Assembly: GCF_003330725.1 (NCBI RefSeq)
Contig: NZ_CP030840.1
Span: 372,001-436,000, forward strand
DNA length: 64,000 bases
Origin: Acidisarcina polymorpha
GTDB lineage: Bacteria; Acidobacteriota; Terriglobia; Terriglobales; Acidobacteriaceae
Direction: 5' to 3'
Shown here one piece after another: positions 1 through 8,388 of the stretch (positions within the stretch are counted from its first letter, which is position 1; each line of letters opens with the position of its first letter). The notes under the pieces are model-generated. The model saw only the letters and a list, made by a program, of their open reading frames with translations. It had not been told where the DNA came from and ran no database searches. The position numbers were made by a program, and so were the translations under genes.

Positions 1-604
1 TGTGGTCTTCGGAGAGGCCATTGCCATTCTTGCCGGGGATGCCCTCCAGACACAGGCCTACGAGACCCTGGCGACCCTGCCTCGATCCGCTGCCGCGGTG
101 GTCGAGATCATTCGGCTCGTTGCCCAGGCGACCGGTACGATCGAGGGAATGATCGGCGGTCAGGTGCTCGACCTCGAAGCCGAACATCACCAGCCAACCG
201 CAGCGATGGTCGACGCAATCCACCGTGCGAAAACCGGCGCGCTGATCCGGGTGAGCCTTGCCGCCGGGGCAGTTTATGGAAGTAACGCGGGAAACAGTGG
301 CGGCACTCCTGACGGAGGAGCCGATGTCGACCGACTCACTGAATTCGGGCGAAAAGCCGGGCTTGCCTTCCAGATCGTCGATGACATTCTCGACATGACT
401 GAGGACTCTGAACATCTGGGCAAGACTGCCGGGAAAGACCTGGCGAGCGACAAAGCCACATGGCCAGCGGTCTTCGGTATTGAACGTTCACGAGAAGATG
501 CAAATCGGCTGATCACCGAAGCATTTACCTACCTTGAGCCCTATGGAGAGCGCGCCGACGCTCTGAAAGCGGTCGCGAGATACCTGGTGGAGCGGAAAAA
601 TTAG
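1..604 (+). CDS. ispA: Polyprenyl (farnesyl/geranylgeranyl) diphosphate synthase, C-terminal part
   Basis: Only the last 200 residues are inside the window; the N-terminus with the first Asp-rich motif lies upstream. The visible part begins in the region VFGEAIAILAGDAL that follows the substrate-binding helix of trans-prenyltransferases, and carries the second Asp-rich motif (FQIVDDILD, about residues 122-130 of the fragment) that binds the Mg2+-diphosphate. The family condenses isopentenyl diphosphate with allylic diphosphates in the cytoplasm to make C15-C20 isoprenoid precursors. The exact chain length cannot be told without the first motif. A Gly/Asn-rich stretch (fragment residues 92-107) replaces the usual short loop before the catalytic helix. 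It ends 60 nt before the SufT-like gene on the same strand. Family assignment is firm; the gene symbol is the likeliest of several paralogues. Confidence 0.85.
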   Translation, partial: VVFGEAIAILAGDALQTQAYETLATLPRSAAAVVEIIRLVAQATGTIEGMIGGQVLDLEAEHHQPTAAMVDAIHRAKTGALIRVSLAAGAVYGSNAGNSGGTPDGGADVDRLTEFGRKAGLAFQIVDDILDMTEDSEHLGKTAGKDLASDKATWPAVFGIERSREDANRLITEAFTYLEPYGERADALKAVARYLVERKN

Positions 605-664
605 CCATTCGGCCTGGAGATCAGGCAGTTCATTTGGTGCAGAAGGAACAAGCGTGGAGTTGAA

Positions 665-997
665 ATGCCATTGACCGAAGCAGAAATCCGTGATGCATTG
701 CGGGATGTTTACGATCCCGAACTGCCGGTCAACATCGTCGATCTCGGGCTTGTCTATAAAGTTGATTTAGCGGCGGACCCGGATGCCCCCGGGTTAGTAC
801 CAAAACAAAAGGTGATCATCGATCTCACCTTGACGACCCCAGGGTGTCCATCTCACGCCCAGATCACGGAGCAGATCCGCAATCGCCTTGCTGGTCTTCA
901 AGAGGTGAGTACGACCGAAGTCAACCTGGTATGGGAACCGAAATGGAGTCCCGCTAGGATCAGCCTTGAAGCGCAGCAAAAGTTAGGTATCGCTTAG
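665..997 (+). CDS. SufT/MIP18-like (DUF59) Fe-S assembly factor
   Basis: A 110-residue protein of the MIP18/DUF59 family, which helps insert or mature Fe-S clusters in the cytoplasm (SufT, PaaD and CIA2 are relatives). The N-terminal helix-turn DVYDPELPVNIVDLGLVY and the conserved TTPGCP segment (about residues 57-62), whose single Cys is the family's functional residue, are both present. The length is that of stand-alone SufT proteins. It follows the prenyl synthase gene with a 60-nt gap, so cotranscription is possible. No suf genes are visible nearby, so a specific SUF role is inferred from the family alone. Confidence 0.85.
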   Translation: MPLTEAEIRDALRDVYDPELPVNIVDLGLVYKVDLAADPDAPGLVPKQKVIIDLTLTTPGCPSHAQITEQIRNRLAGLQEVSTTEVNLVWEPKWSPARISLEAQQKLGIA

Positions 998-1138
998 GCT
1001 GTGACCCCTTCTACAGAAGAACTTTGGACTTATGTACGCGGGATTACGAGCGCAGTTCTGGAGGAGCCGGCCGGGAGGTACGAGGCAAACCATTGCTGAC
1101 CATCGGCAGAGAGCGATGGTTTGCCCATCGGGATGCGA

Positions 1139-1357
1139 TCAAGCCGCGGTTCCCAGACGTAGAACCGAATCAGCTTGGGGGCCTTTCTGCCCTTGAACGA
1201 TGTCGAACTCGACGTCGTCGCCCTCTTTGAGGCTCTTGTAACCGTCCAATTGAATTGCCGAATAGTGCACGAAGACGTCAGGACCGTCTTCACGGCCGAT
1301 GAACCCATACCCTTTTGCGTTGTTGAACCACTTCACTTTGCCTTTGTAAGCAGCCAC
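1139..1357 (-). CDS. Cold-shock domain protein (CspA family)
   Basis: A 72-residue single OB-fold nucleic-acid-binding protein. Both RNA-binding motifs are visible: RNP1 (KGYGFI, about residues 16-21) and RNP2 (VFVHY, about 29-33). The family binds single-stranded RNA or DNA and melts mRNA structure in the cold or in growth transitions. The GTG at 1357 is chosen as start because GAGGAAGG lies 8 nt upstream of it and the protein then begins just before the canonical first strand (KGKVKWFN); an in-frame TTG at 1375 would overlap the Shine-Dalgarno sequence. The gene stands alone between SufT and the NUDIX gene. Confidence 0.92.
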   Translation of the reverse strand: MAAYKGKVKWFNNAKGYGFIGREDGPDVFVHYSAIQLDGYKSLKEGDDVEFDIVQGQKGPQADSVLRLGTAA

Positions 1358-1501
1358 GAGCCGTACCTTCCTCAAGAGCCAGATCGAAACTTGAGTGTCA
1401 CCCCAATTCCGCCTTCTTCAAGAGACGCACTCCAGGGAAGATTGGTTTTCCATGAAACTGAGGAAGCCGTGATAGTGGCAACACGCTTCCATTCCACTCT
1501 C

Positions 1502-2164
1502 TCAAGACTTTGTCTTCTGCTTCCGGTTCCGCGCGTAGAACTGAACCCCAATCAACGTCTTGCCATCCAGAATGGCTCCAGCATCGATTAAGCGAAGAAC
1601 TTCGGAAAGCGAGATCAGATACAGGTCGATGCGCTCATCCTCTTCCGGCCTCGCATCGCCAAGTGTCAAGCCCTCAGCGAGAAAGATCTGCATCCACTCT
1701 CCGAGAAATCCCGGGCTAGCGAAATAGCGAACGAGCGGCGACCATTTCTTCGCCCGGTAGCCGGTTTCCTCGATCAGCTCGCGCTTCGCTGCTGCCAACC
1801 GACTCTCGTCGCCATCGATCTTGCCAGCCGGAAGCTCCCAGATGTACTGACCGGCGGCGTGCCGATACTGCCGCTCCATGACAATCATCGGATCGCGTTT
1901 GCTTTGAGAATCATCGACCGCCAGGATGACCACGGATCCACCGTGCCGGACGACATCACGGGTGCACTCGACGCCATTCGGTTCGACGATATGATCACTG
2001 AAGACGCTGAAGAGCGGCCCCTGATATTGAAGCTTCGACGAGAGCACCTCGGCGGTTTCGGGCTGTTTGGATCTGGACTTCGCCGCGGCCGTAGCGGAAA
2101 CGGATTTCTCCTTCCGTTGCTTCGCGTCCTTCTTTTCTTTCTTATTGGATTTTTCCTTTGCCAT
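1502..2164 (-). CDS. NUDIX hydrolase, ADP-ribose pyrophosphatase type
   Basis: A 220-residue cytoplasmic hydrolase of nucleoside-diphosphate derivatives. The full Nudix box (G-x5-E-x7-REL-x2-EE-x-G) spans about residues 114-136, and the preceding LPAG and the arrangement of strands resemble ADP-ribose pyrophosphatases (NudF type), which clear ADP-ribose and ADP-sugars. The first 35 residues are a Lys/Ala/Ser-rich tail unlike the globular domain, probably disordered and able to touch nucleic acid; this extension is unusual for the family. It diverges from the DUF2520 gene, the two start codons lying about 65 nt apart. Substrate not determined. Confidence 0.88.
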   Translation of the reverse strand: MAKEKSNKKEKKDAKQRKEKSVSATAAAKSRSKQPETAEVLSSKLQYQGPLFSVFSDHIVEPNGVECTRDVVRHGGSVVILAVDDSQSKRDPMIVMERQYRHAAGQYIWELPAGKIDGDESRLAAAKRELIEETGYRAKKWSPLVRYFASPGFLGEWMQIFLAEGLTLGDARPEEDERIDLYLISLSEVLRLIDAGAILDGKTLIGVQFYARNRKQKTKS

Positions 2165-2229
2165 GTCGTTTGTCTCTCCGATGCTGCACTTCCGTGCTGA
2201 TAGCCAAATTCAACGGTACCATCCGGTAT

Positions 2230-3144
2230 ATGAGCGCAGCCTCTTCAGGGAAAAAAGCAGCACGTTTCCCCCTTCGCCGAGGAATATCGGTAATTGGCGC
2301 AGGAAATTGGGGAACTTCTCTCGCGCTGGCGATCGTGAAGTCTGGATTAAGGCTCGCTGAAGTGGTCAATCGCGCCAAGAGCGATCGTCCGCCGCCCTGG
2401 GGCAGCCCGAATGCGGTGGACTGGGAAGAGGCTCAACTCGATGCTGAGGTCCTGTGGATCTGCGTTCCAGATAGAGAAATTGCTGGAGTTGCACAACAGA
2501 TTGCGGAGCGCAGGGCAGATCTGCGACGGCAGACCGTTCTGCACTCGAGCGGAGCGCTGACGGTGAAGGAACTGACCGTGGTAAAACAGCGCGGAGCGGC
2601 AGTGGCCGCTATTGCGCCGATTTTCAGCTTTCCGACGCGAGAGCCGGTTGGGCTTGAGAATGTCCTTTTTGCCGTGGAATCCTCGCCGCCGCTCTCGAGA
2701 AAGCTGGCGGCGCTGGTGCGAAGACTCGGCGGCAGGCCGATCCACGTTCATTCCAGTAAAAAGGCGCTCTACCACGCAGCAGCCACGATGGCTTCCCCTT
2801 TACTTGTCAGCGCCATCGATGGCGCAGTCTCAATGGCCGGAATGGCTGGGCTCACGAAAGCGGACGCCGAGGCGGTCGTCCAGACGCTGGCTATGGCGAC
2901 CTTAAGGAATTACTTCGAGCGGGGCAGGACGGCGAGCTTCAGCGGAGCCTTTGCCCGGGGCGACGTTGGCACCGTGAAACTGCATCTTCGGGGATTGCTG
3001 GCGCATCCCAACCTGTACACGCTCTACCAGGCCTTGGCCCAGAATGCGATCGCGACCCTTCCGGTCAAGAATCGGTCCGATTTGGAAAAGGCAATGCAAT
3101 TGAATATTCCGGCCGCGCGGATGAAACGGCGGCCCGGAAAATGA
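2230..3144 (+). CDS. Rossmann-fold protein with DUF2520 domain
   Basis: A 304-residue protein with an N-terminal NAD(P)-binding Rossmann fold, shown by the motif SVIGAGNWGTSLA near residues 19-31, and a C-terminal all-helical DUF2520 domain, the pairing seen in F420-/NADP-dependent oxidoreductase-like proteins and in relatives of pyrroline-5-carboxylate reductase and 3-hydroxyisobutyrate dehydrogenase. The segment LHSSGALT corresponds to the substrate-side signature of that superfamily. The ATG at 2230 is preferred; an in-frame TTG at 2158 would run back over the divergent NUDIX start. Substrate unknown. The next gene, bshC, starts about 160 nt downstream on the same strand. Confidence 0.82.
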   Translation: MSAASSGKKAARFPLRRGISVIGAGNWGTSLALAIVKSGLRLAEVVNRAKSDRPPPWGSPNAVDWEEAQLDAEVLWICVPDREIAGVAQQIAERRADLRRQTVLHSSGALTVKELTVVKQRGAAVAAIAPIFSFPTREPVGLENVLFAVESSPPLSRKLAALVRRLGGRPIHVHSSKKALYHAAATMASPLLVSAIDGAVSMAGMAGLTKADAEAVVQTLAMATLRNYFERGRTASFSGAFARGDVGTVKLHLRGLLAHPNLYTLYQALAQNAIATLPVKNRSDLEKAMQLNIPAARMKRRPGK

Positions 3145-3303
3145 AGAAGCGAGAGAACGGATTTAGCATTCATCCCGTTAGAGGAGCGCGGGCTTTTCCT
3201 CCCGAACTGCCTAACTTAATCTTGAGTTGATTTGACTTGTCCCACCTCTAACTTTGGCAAAGATAGGCCAGGGTTAAGGGATCCAGCTTGGAAGCGAGAG
3301 GCA

Positions 3304-4929
3304 ATGACGCAACATACGGAGTGTTACCCGATATCGATCCTTCCGCACTCCAGCAAGCTCTTTTTGGATTATGCCGAGCATCGTGAACCGTTGCTGCCGT
3401 TCTTTCCATCCAGCCCTTACTCGAACGGCTGGATGCTCCATCGCTCCCTTCTTCCCGAGACGTCGCGGCAAAGGATAGCCGATGTCCTTGAGGAGCAGAG
3501 TCGTGAATTTGGCGCCGGGAGGAAAGCTTCGGACAACATCGAGGCGCTGCGGCGAGGCGCCAACGCAGTTGTGACTGGACAGCAGGTGACGCTGTTAGGC
3601 GGTCCACTGTATACGCTATTTAAGGCAGCAACCGCAATCCGGAAGGCACATGACGCCAGCGCCGCCGGTCATCCGCATGTTCCGATATTCTGGCTGGCCA
3701 GCGAAGACCATGATCTGGCCGAAGCCGATCACGTGACCTTTCCGTCCCGGCATGAACTCCATACGCTGAAGCTCCGAATGCCGGAGGGAGCCGTCGTCTC
3801 CCCGGTCGGAGGATTGGCCTTGGGTGACGCCATCCAGAGGGTGGTGAGCGAAGCTGCCGGATTACTCGAGCCCGGTCCGGTGATGGAGGCTCTCGAGGAG
3901 TTCTATCAGCCAGGAGAACGGTTTAGCCGCGCCTTTGGGCGGCTGCTTTCGCGGGTCTTCGAGGCCGAAGGATTGATCGTTCTTGATGCGTCGAGCCGCG
4001 AATGTCATGCCTTGGGAGCAGAGGTCCTGCGCCAGGCGATTACTTCAGCGGAAGTCCTGCACAACGCGCTGATCGAGCGGGACAAGCTCCTGGTGGAGCA
4101 CGGATACCACTCCCAGGTGCTGGTAACGCCGCAGTCCGGGCTGCTGTTCTTGATCGATGCCGAAACCGGGGCGCGCCTGCCGCTCAAGCGGGTGGGTGGA
4201 CGCTCCGGAAGTGGCGAGTTTGCTGCAGGCAGAAAGAACTATTCTGAGTCAGCGTTGCTCGAGATCCTAGAGAAAGAGCCGGAGAGGCTAAGCCCCAATG
4301 CGTTGCTGCGGCCGGTCTTTCAGGACGCCATTCTGCCTACCTCGGCATATATCGGCGGACCAGCCGAGATAGCCTATTTCGCCCAGTCACAGGTGCTCTA
4401 TGAACGAATGCTGGGACGGACGACGCCGGTATTACCAAGGCTGAGCGCGACCCTAATCGAGCCGTCCGCCGCGGAATTGTTGCATCGGCACGAACTGGCC
4501 TTAACGGATGTGATCTCCCTGCGCCCCGAGGAGTTGGCGGTCCGGCTGGGTGCGCGGGCGATGCCAATCGAAAGCAAGCGCAAACTGTCGGCAACCGGAA
4601 AGTCTCTTGAGGCCGAACTGGATGAACTTACCGCTTACATGGGATCGCTCGATGAAGGCCTGGGACGATCTGCCCTGGTAGCGGCCTCGAAAATGCGCTA
4701 CCAGATGAACCGGCTGCGTCGACTGAGCGCGAACTATCAATTGCAGCGCGAAGCAAGCCTGCGCCGCCATGCCGATTCGGTAGCTCTAGCCCTCTTTCCC
4801 GATCATCACCTCCAGGAGCGGCTTATCGGAGCAGCCTGGTTTCTTTCGCGCTATGGCGAGGCACTGCCTTCCCTGCTGGTTGAACATGCGGCGCAGGAAT
4901 GTCCGGGACATAAAGCTATATTTCTCTAG
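3304..4929 (+). CDS. bshC: Bacillithiol biosynthesis cysteine-adding enzyme
   Basis: A 541-residue homologue of BshC, the cytoplasmic ligase that adds cysteine to GlcN-malate in the last step of bacillithiol synthesis. Typical blocks are TGQQVTLLGGPLYT (about residues 91-104), the nucleotide-binding-like segment FWLASEDHD (about 124-132) and a C-terminal coiled-coil region with Arg/Leu-rich heptads (about 440-490). The length matches the family (about 530-540). The ATG at 3304 is chosen because the protein then begins at the conserved N-terminal strand; an upstream in-frame TTG at 3232 lacks support. bshA and bshB are not in the window. Bacillithiol in acidobacteria is inferred from genomes rather than widely shown biochemically. 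Confidence 0.93.
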   Translation: MTQHTECYPISILPHSSKLFLDYAEHREPLLPFFPSSPYSNGWMLHRSLLPETSRQRIADVLEEQSREFGAGRKASDNIEALRRGANAVVTGQQVTLLGGPLYTLFKAATAIRKAHDASAAGHPHVPIFWLASEDHDLAEADHVTFPSRHELHTLKLRMPEGAVVSPVGGLALGDAIQRVVSEAAGLLEPGPVMEALEEFYQPGERFSRAFGRLLSRVFEAEGLIVLDASSRECHALGAEVLRQAITSAEVLHNALIERDKLLVEHGYHSQVLVTPQSGLLFLIDAETGARLPLKRVGGRSGSGEFAAGRKNYSESALLEILEKEPERLSPNALLRPVFQDAILPTSAYIGGPAEIAYFAQSQVLYERMLGRTTPVLPRLSATLIEPSAAELLHRHELALTDVISLRPEELAVRLGARAMPIESKRKLSATGKSLEAELDELTAYMGSLDEGLGRSALVAASKMRYQMNRLRRLSANYQLQREASLRRHADSVALALFPDHHLQERLIGAAWFLSRYGEALPSLLVEHAAQECPGHKAIFL

Positions 4930-5071
4930 CGCCTCGTACGAAATTCTCTCGGAACAATCCTGCTTGCCCTGCGTATAAACCCGCAGAGGCCATCAAACCG
5001 CTCGATGGAGCTTGCACGTTCTGCGAGCATTTCCCCTTCGTCTTGTTGGCTGTAATCCCGAGGAGCAAGTC

Positions 5072-5575
5072 ATGGGTAAGACCACTGTTGGTGTTCTATT
5101 CGTCACGTTGATCTTGGCCGTCGACGCCACTGCCGCTCCGGTAGCTGCTGATGACAGCGGCACGGTAGTCATCGTCTTCCGGGATGGACACCAACAGAAA
5201 ATTCCCGCTTCCGCTATTTCCGCGATGGAATTCAAGAATGCCGCGGGCGTCACCACCCCGATCGCGATCCCAGCTCTGCTGGTTCCGGGCAGAGGGCATT
5301 TCCTGGGGAAATGGATTGCCGGACAAGGTAATGGCTCTGACTTTAGCATCGAGTTGGAAGACGATGGCGAGGCCAAGAAGTCGATTGGCTCCCATCATGG
5401 TACCTGGACCTACGTCGATGGGGAGGCACGAGTCAGCTGGGACGATGGCTGGCATGATGTCATTCGCAAAGTGGGCACCAAATATCAGAAGTTTGCCTAC
5501 GCGCCAGGAAAGACGTTCTCCGACACTCCCGACAACGTGACCGAAGCTCACAATACAAGCCCGAAACCGATCTAA
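5072..5575 (+). CDS. Secreted protein of unknown function
   Basis: A 167-residue protein with a clear signal peptide: Lys at position 3, a hydrophobic core VGVLFVTLILAV and an Ala-rich cleavage region ending near residue 24. The mature part starts with a strand resembling DGTVVIVFRDGHQQKIP, seen in small acidobacterial periplasmic proteins, and then a lipocalin-like stretch (GKWIAGQGNGSDFSIELEDDG and HHGTWTYVDGEARVSW) suggesting a small beta-barrel. The ATG at 5072 has AGGAG about 9 nt upstream and starts directly at the signal peptide, so it is preferred over an in-frame ATG at 5012. No function can be assigned. It stands alone after bshC. Confidence 0.75.
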   Translation: MGKTTVGVLFVTLILAVDATAAPVAADDSGTVVIVFRDGHQQKIPASAISAMEFKNAAGVTTPIAIPALLVPGRGHFLGKWIAGQGNGSDFSIELEDDGEAKKSIGSHHGTWTYVDGEARVSWDDGWHDVIRKVGTKYQKFAYAPGKTFSDTPDNVTEAHNTSPKPI

Positions 5576-5807
5576 CCGTCGTCATCTCAGATTGCCAGGC
5601 ACTGAACGCGGGAGGGGCTTCATGCTGAGCCTGAATTCCTCCAGGCGACTTGCATCTGACGACCCATCGCCAACTTGAAACCCTGGCCATACCTGCGCGC
5701 TTGCGCAAAAGGTCGTTGACCGTAGGGCTCTGAGCAGCTACCGCGTCCGATTCCTTTGTCTATCCAGTATCGCGGCAATGCTCTAAAATCGGCTTTCGGA
5801 AGGTGTT

Positions 5808-6134
5808 ATGGCGACTTCGGCAAAGAACAAAAACGACAATCAGATCTTCGAACTCGTTTGCCCGGACTGTGGCGCGATGTTGAAGGTGGATGCTTCAACC
5901 CGGTCCATCATTGCTCACACTCCGGCTCCTCGCAAACGCACTTTTGAGGATCTGGAATCCGCTGCTCGAGGGATGCGGGAGCAGGATGAGCGCAAAGAAA
6001 GCATCTTCCGGCAAGCCGTCGATGCAGAGAAGAATAAGACGGATCTGCTGGAGAAGCGTTTCGCGGAAGCCTTACGCAAGGCCAAGGAGACCCCAGGAAC
6101 GGGCAAGCCGCTTCGGGAATTTGATCTGGATTAA
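5808..6134 (+). CDS. Small protein with a CxxC zinc-ribbon-like start
   Basis: A 108-residue protein with good ribosome binding (GGAAGG just before the ATG). Residues 15-27 hold one CPDCG knuckle, half of a zinc ribbon; no second Cys pair is present, so metal binding would need dimerisation or His ligands. The rest (about 45-100) is predicted to be a highly charged helix or coiled coil rich in Glu, Lys and Arg. This layout resembles short conserved acidobacterial proteins of unknown role. Cytoplasmic; no membrane segment or signal. Confidence 0.7.
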   Translation: MATSAKNKNDNQIFELVCPDCGAMLKVDASTRSIIAHTPAPRKRTFEDLESAARGMREQDERKESIFRQAVDAEKNKTDLLEKRFAEALRKAKETPGTGKPLREFDLD

Positions 6135-6265
6135 TACGATTGGCGCCCCCTTCAACTCGCGGGAAGGTGTGAAATGCTCAAAAAAGGAGCGACCACCTCC
6201 AAAAACGGGAGACGAGGGCACCATATTGTTTGCGCTATGCATCTCCTAACTTGAAAGAAAAACCT

Positions 6266-6592
6266 ATGAGCCTATCGAACGTGACAAAGCAAATTGAAAG
6301 CAGCCTTCCCTCTAACCTGAGTTCTGTGCCTTGGACGCGATCCTTGGCCGCCGGAACTCTATTGACCAGCGCCGTCCTTCTCTTAACGGGAAGGCGCAAA
6401 GCTGCCCTGGCAGTGGTCGCGGCAGGTGCGGCCGTCGCGTTGCTGGAAGATCCAGAAGGGGTGCGAAAATTTTGGAGCGATGTGCCAGACTATGTCAAGG
6501 CTGGACAGCGACTGCTCGGACGTTTGGAAGGCATCATCGAGCAGGTGGCCGATCAGGGGCAGACCTTAAAGGATGTATTACGCAGAGGTTGA
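6266..6592 (+). CDS. Small membrane-associated protein of unknown function
   Basis: A 108-residue protein with one or two adjacent hydrophobic segments (about residues 25-42 and 46-62, separated by the basic turn TGRRKAA), followed by an amphipathic C-terminal half (FWSDVPDYVKAGQRLLGRLEG). The ATG at 6266 is preferred over an in-frame start at 6230. It lies about 130 nt after the CxxC protein on the same strand. No recognised domain. Confidence 0.6.
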   Translation: MSLSNVTKQIESSLPSNLSSVPWTRSLAAGTLLTSAVLLLTGRRKAALAVVAAGAAVALLEDPEGVRKFWSDVPDYVKAGQRLLGRLEGIIEQVADQGQTLKDVLRRG

Positions 6593-6755
6593 AAGTAGAA
6601 CGAGACGTGGTGCAGACGTTCATCCTGATTGCCGTCCTGGTAGCGGACAACGGTCCAGTTTATGAGAGACTGTCCGCGCTAATCGTCCTTCGACGAAGAC
6701 CGCTCTGCCTTCTTCGATCTAAAAGGCGCAGAACTTCCAGATATCCGAATAGAAC

Positions 6756-6795
6756 ACTGCCTCCCAAGGTTCCTTGAGGAACCTTGGGAGGCAGT
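6756..6795 (-). terminator. Perfect 18-bp hairpin after the PL22 gene
   Basis: Positions 6756-6773 and 6778-6795 form a perfect 18-bp inverted repeat with a 4-nt loop (ttga), about 15 nt after the stop codon of the oligogalacturonate lyase gene on the minus strand. The stem strength fits a transcription terminator, although neither side is followed by a long U tract. It could also insulate the plus-strand gene that ends at 6592. Confidence 0.65.
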
Positions 6796-6809
6796 CGTGT
6801 TTAGGACAG

Positions 6810-8162
6810 CTACTTGTTCACGCTGACTGCGTAGACCTCGCTTTGCCCGCTCTGGGTGGAGGAATAGATCACCCATTGATCGTCGGGGGTGAAGATCACA
6901 TTCGGCTCGCGCTTGCTGTAATCATTCTGCGCCACGCTTGCCAGTGGCACCTGCTGCAGCGTCCCATTCGGCTGTGGCAGGAGTAGCTGGATCATCGGAT
7001 TATGCGAGCCGCCGGTGTCTCCATCGCCAACGAAGATTTTGCCACTATGCGAGATGTTGTAGTGCCGGGAAAACTCCGGCTGCTCAATTGCATACTGTTT
7101 CTCCGCGCCGCCCTGTACGCTACGGCCCGTCAAGAAACGGCCTTTGCCATTGTTCTGGGAGAGGTCGAACCAAATCGTTTGCCCGTCCGGACCCCAGAAT
7201 TCATGGCCGACCGCATCTGTAGGCGTCTGTTTAGGACGGAAGCTGACCAGGCCACTGCCGTCTGCGTGGATCAGGTGCAGCCGGTCCGTCTTGTCCCACG
7301 GCCCTTCATAATCGAACAACATTAAATTCGGATCTGTCGGTGAAAACTGCACATGGTCATACCAATCCGTACCGCGCAGGATGACGTTGATCTTGCCGGA
7401 ACGAAGGTCCACGGTATACAGGAAGCTGGGAAGATGAGCCTGAAAGGTCGCTTGAATCTTGTTTTGCCGCGCCGCAGCAGCCTGCGCGCTGCTCGCCCCT
7501 GCGGGCGCCTGGCCGATCTTGTCGGCACCCGTAGTCACCGCGCCCGCCAGCAAAGTCTCATCCGCGTTGATGCTCAACCCCTGGGTGCCCGAGACCGACA
7601 TGTCCCAGTCTGCAGGCGTGGTCGCGATCGTCCGAGTCTTCAACGTGTCCAGATTGGTGGCTAGAATGCTGTGATCATTGATGTAATAGACATCTCTGCT
7701 CTGTTTGCCCACTACCGGGAAACCGAGGAGACGGATGGTGTCGGCAAGATGAGTGCTTTTACCGCTCCCGAACGGCTGCCCACCGCTGATGTCGGTCGAC
7801 CAAAGGCTCTGACCAGGACCCGCATTGATATGGGTCCAAACCACTTTGTCTCCGGTTCCTGTGAATACGTTCTGATGGAAATAAATGCTGTACGAACCCC
7901 GTCCCGGTTCCCGGGAGAGACGCACTACCTTGTGGCCGGTCATTGGATCGACATACGAATCGGCGGAGGAGCTCGGGGGAGCTTGCGCACCCGCGGCTGG
8001 GGTCGCTGCCGCTCGTCCTGGTGACAAACATCCGCTTACTACCGGCAATACCAGCATAAAAGTGACAAATCGGACTGCGGTTCGGCGCGAGCGAGTGGAA
8101 ACCAGAGACCGCGAAAACTTACATGCTGACGAAACAAACTGATTCATAGATGACTTCTCCAT
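6810..8162 (-). CDS. Oligogalacturonate lyase, PL22 family, probable lipoprotein
   Basis: A 450-residue seven-bladed beta-propeller enzyme related to PL22 oligogalacturonate lyases, which cleave pectin-derived oligomers by beta-elimination with a Mn2+ centre. Family blocks are visible: D-P-x-T-G-x-K-V-x-R-L near 71-83, YDHVQFSPTDPNLMLFDYEGPW (about 268-289, H270), GHEFWGPDG (319-327, H320) and SRHYNIS (365-371, H367); the His residues fit the metal/catalytic set of the family. The N-terminus is basic, then hydrophobic, ending in VVSGC at 41-45, a plausible lipobox, so it is probably exported and lipid-anchored, unlike the cytoplasmic enterobacterial enzyme. AAGGA lies 7 nt before the ATG. Its partner for pectin use may be the beta-helix enzyme at 18.4 kb. 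Confidence 0.82.
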   Translation of the reverse strand: MEKSSMNQFVSSACKFSRSLVSTRSRRTAVRFVTFMLVLPVVSGCLSPGRAAATPAAGAQAPPSSSADSYVDPMTGHKVVRLSREPGRGSYSIYFHQNVFTGTGDKVVWTHINAGPGQSLWSTDISGGQPFGSGKSTHLADTIRLLGFPVVGKQSRDVYYINDHSILATNLDTLKTRTIATTPADWDMSVSGTQGLSINADETLLAGAVTTGADKIGQAPAGASSAQAAAARQNKIQATFQAHLPSFLYTVDLRSGKINVILRGTDWYDHVQFSPTDPNLMLFDYEGPWDKTDRLHLIHADGSGLVSFRPKQTPTDAVGHEFWGPDGQTIWFDLSQNNGKGRFLTGRSVQGGAEKQYAIEQPEFSRHYNISHSGKIFVGDGDTGGSHNPMIQLLLPQPNGTLQQVPLASVAQNDYSKREPNVIFTPDDQWVIYSSTQSGQSEVYAVSVNK

Positions 8163-8388
8163 GCTATTCCTTTCTTACTATTGCGAATAACCCCATTACG
8201 TTCTGATAGTCGCAGCTATTCCATATTGGGATTCATCTGCCTACCCCGCTGTCGCCTGCTTCTGCGAAAAGTCGAACAATTCTCAAAGCCGATACCCACT
8301 CGCCGCCGCCTGTTTCCCACTATCACACAGTGTCGTTTGTTGGAGATAATCGCGAGAGCATCCTTCTCTTGCCGGCTGCTCTTTCTCT

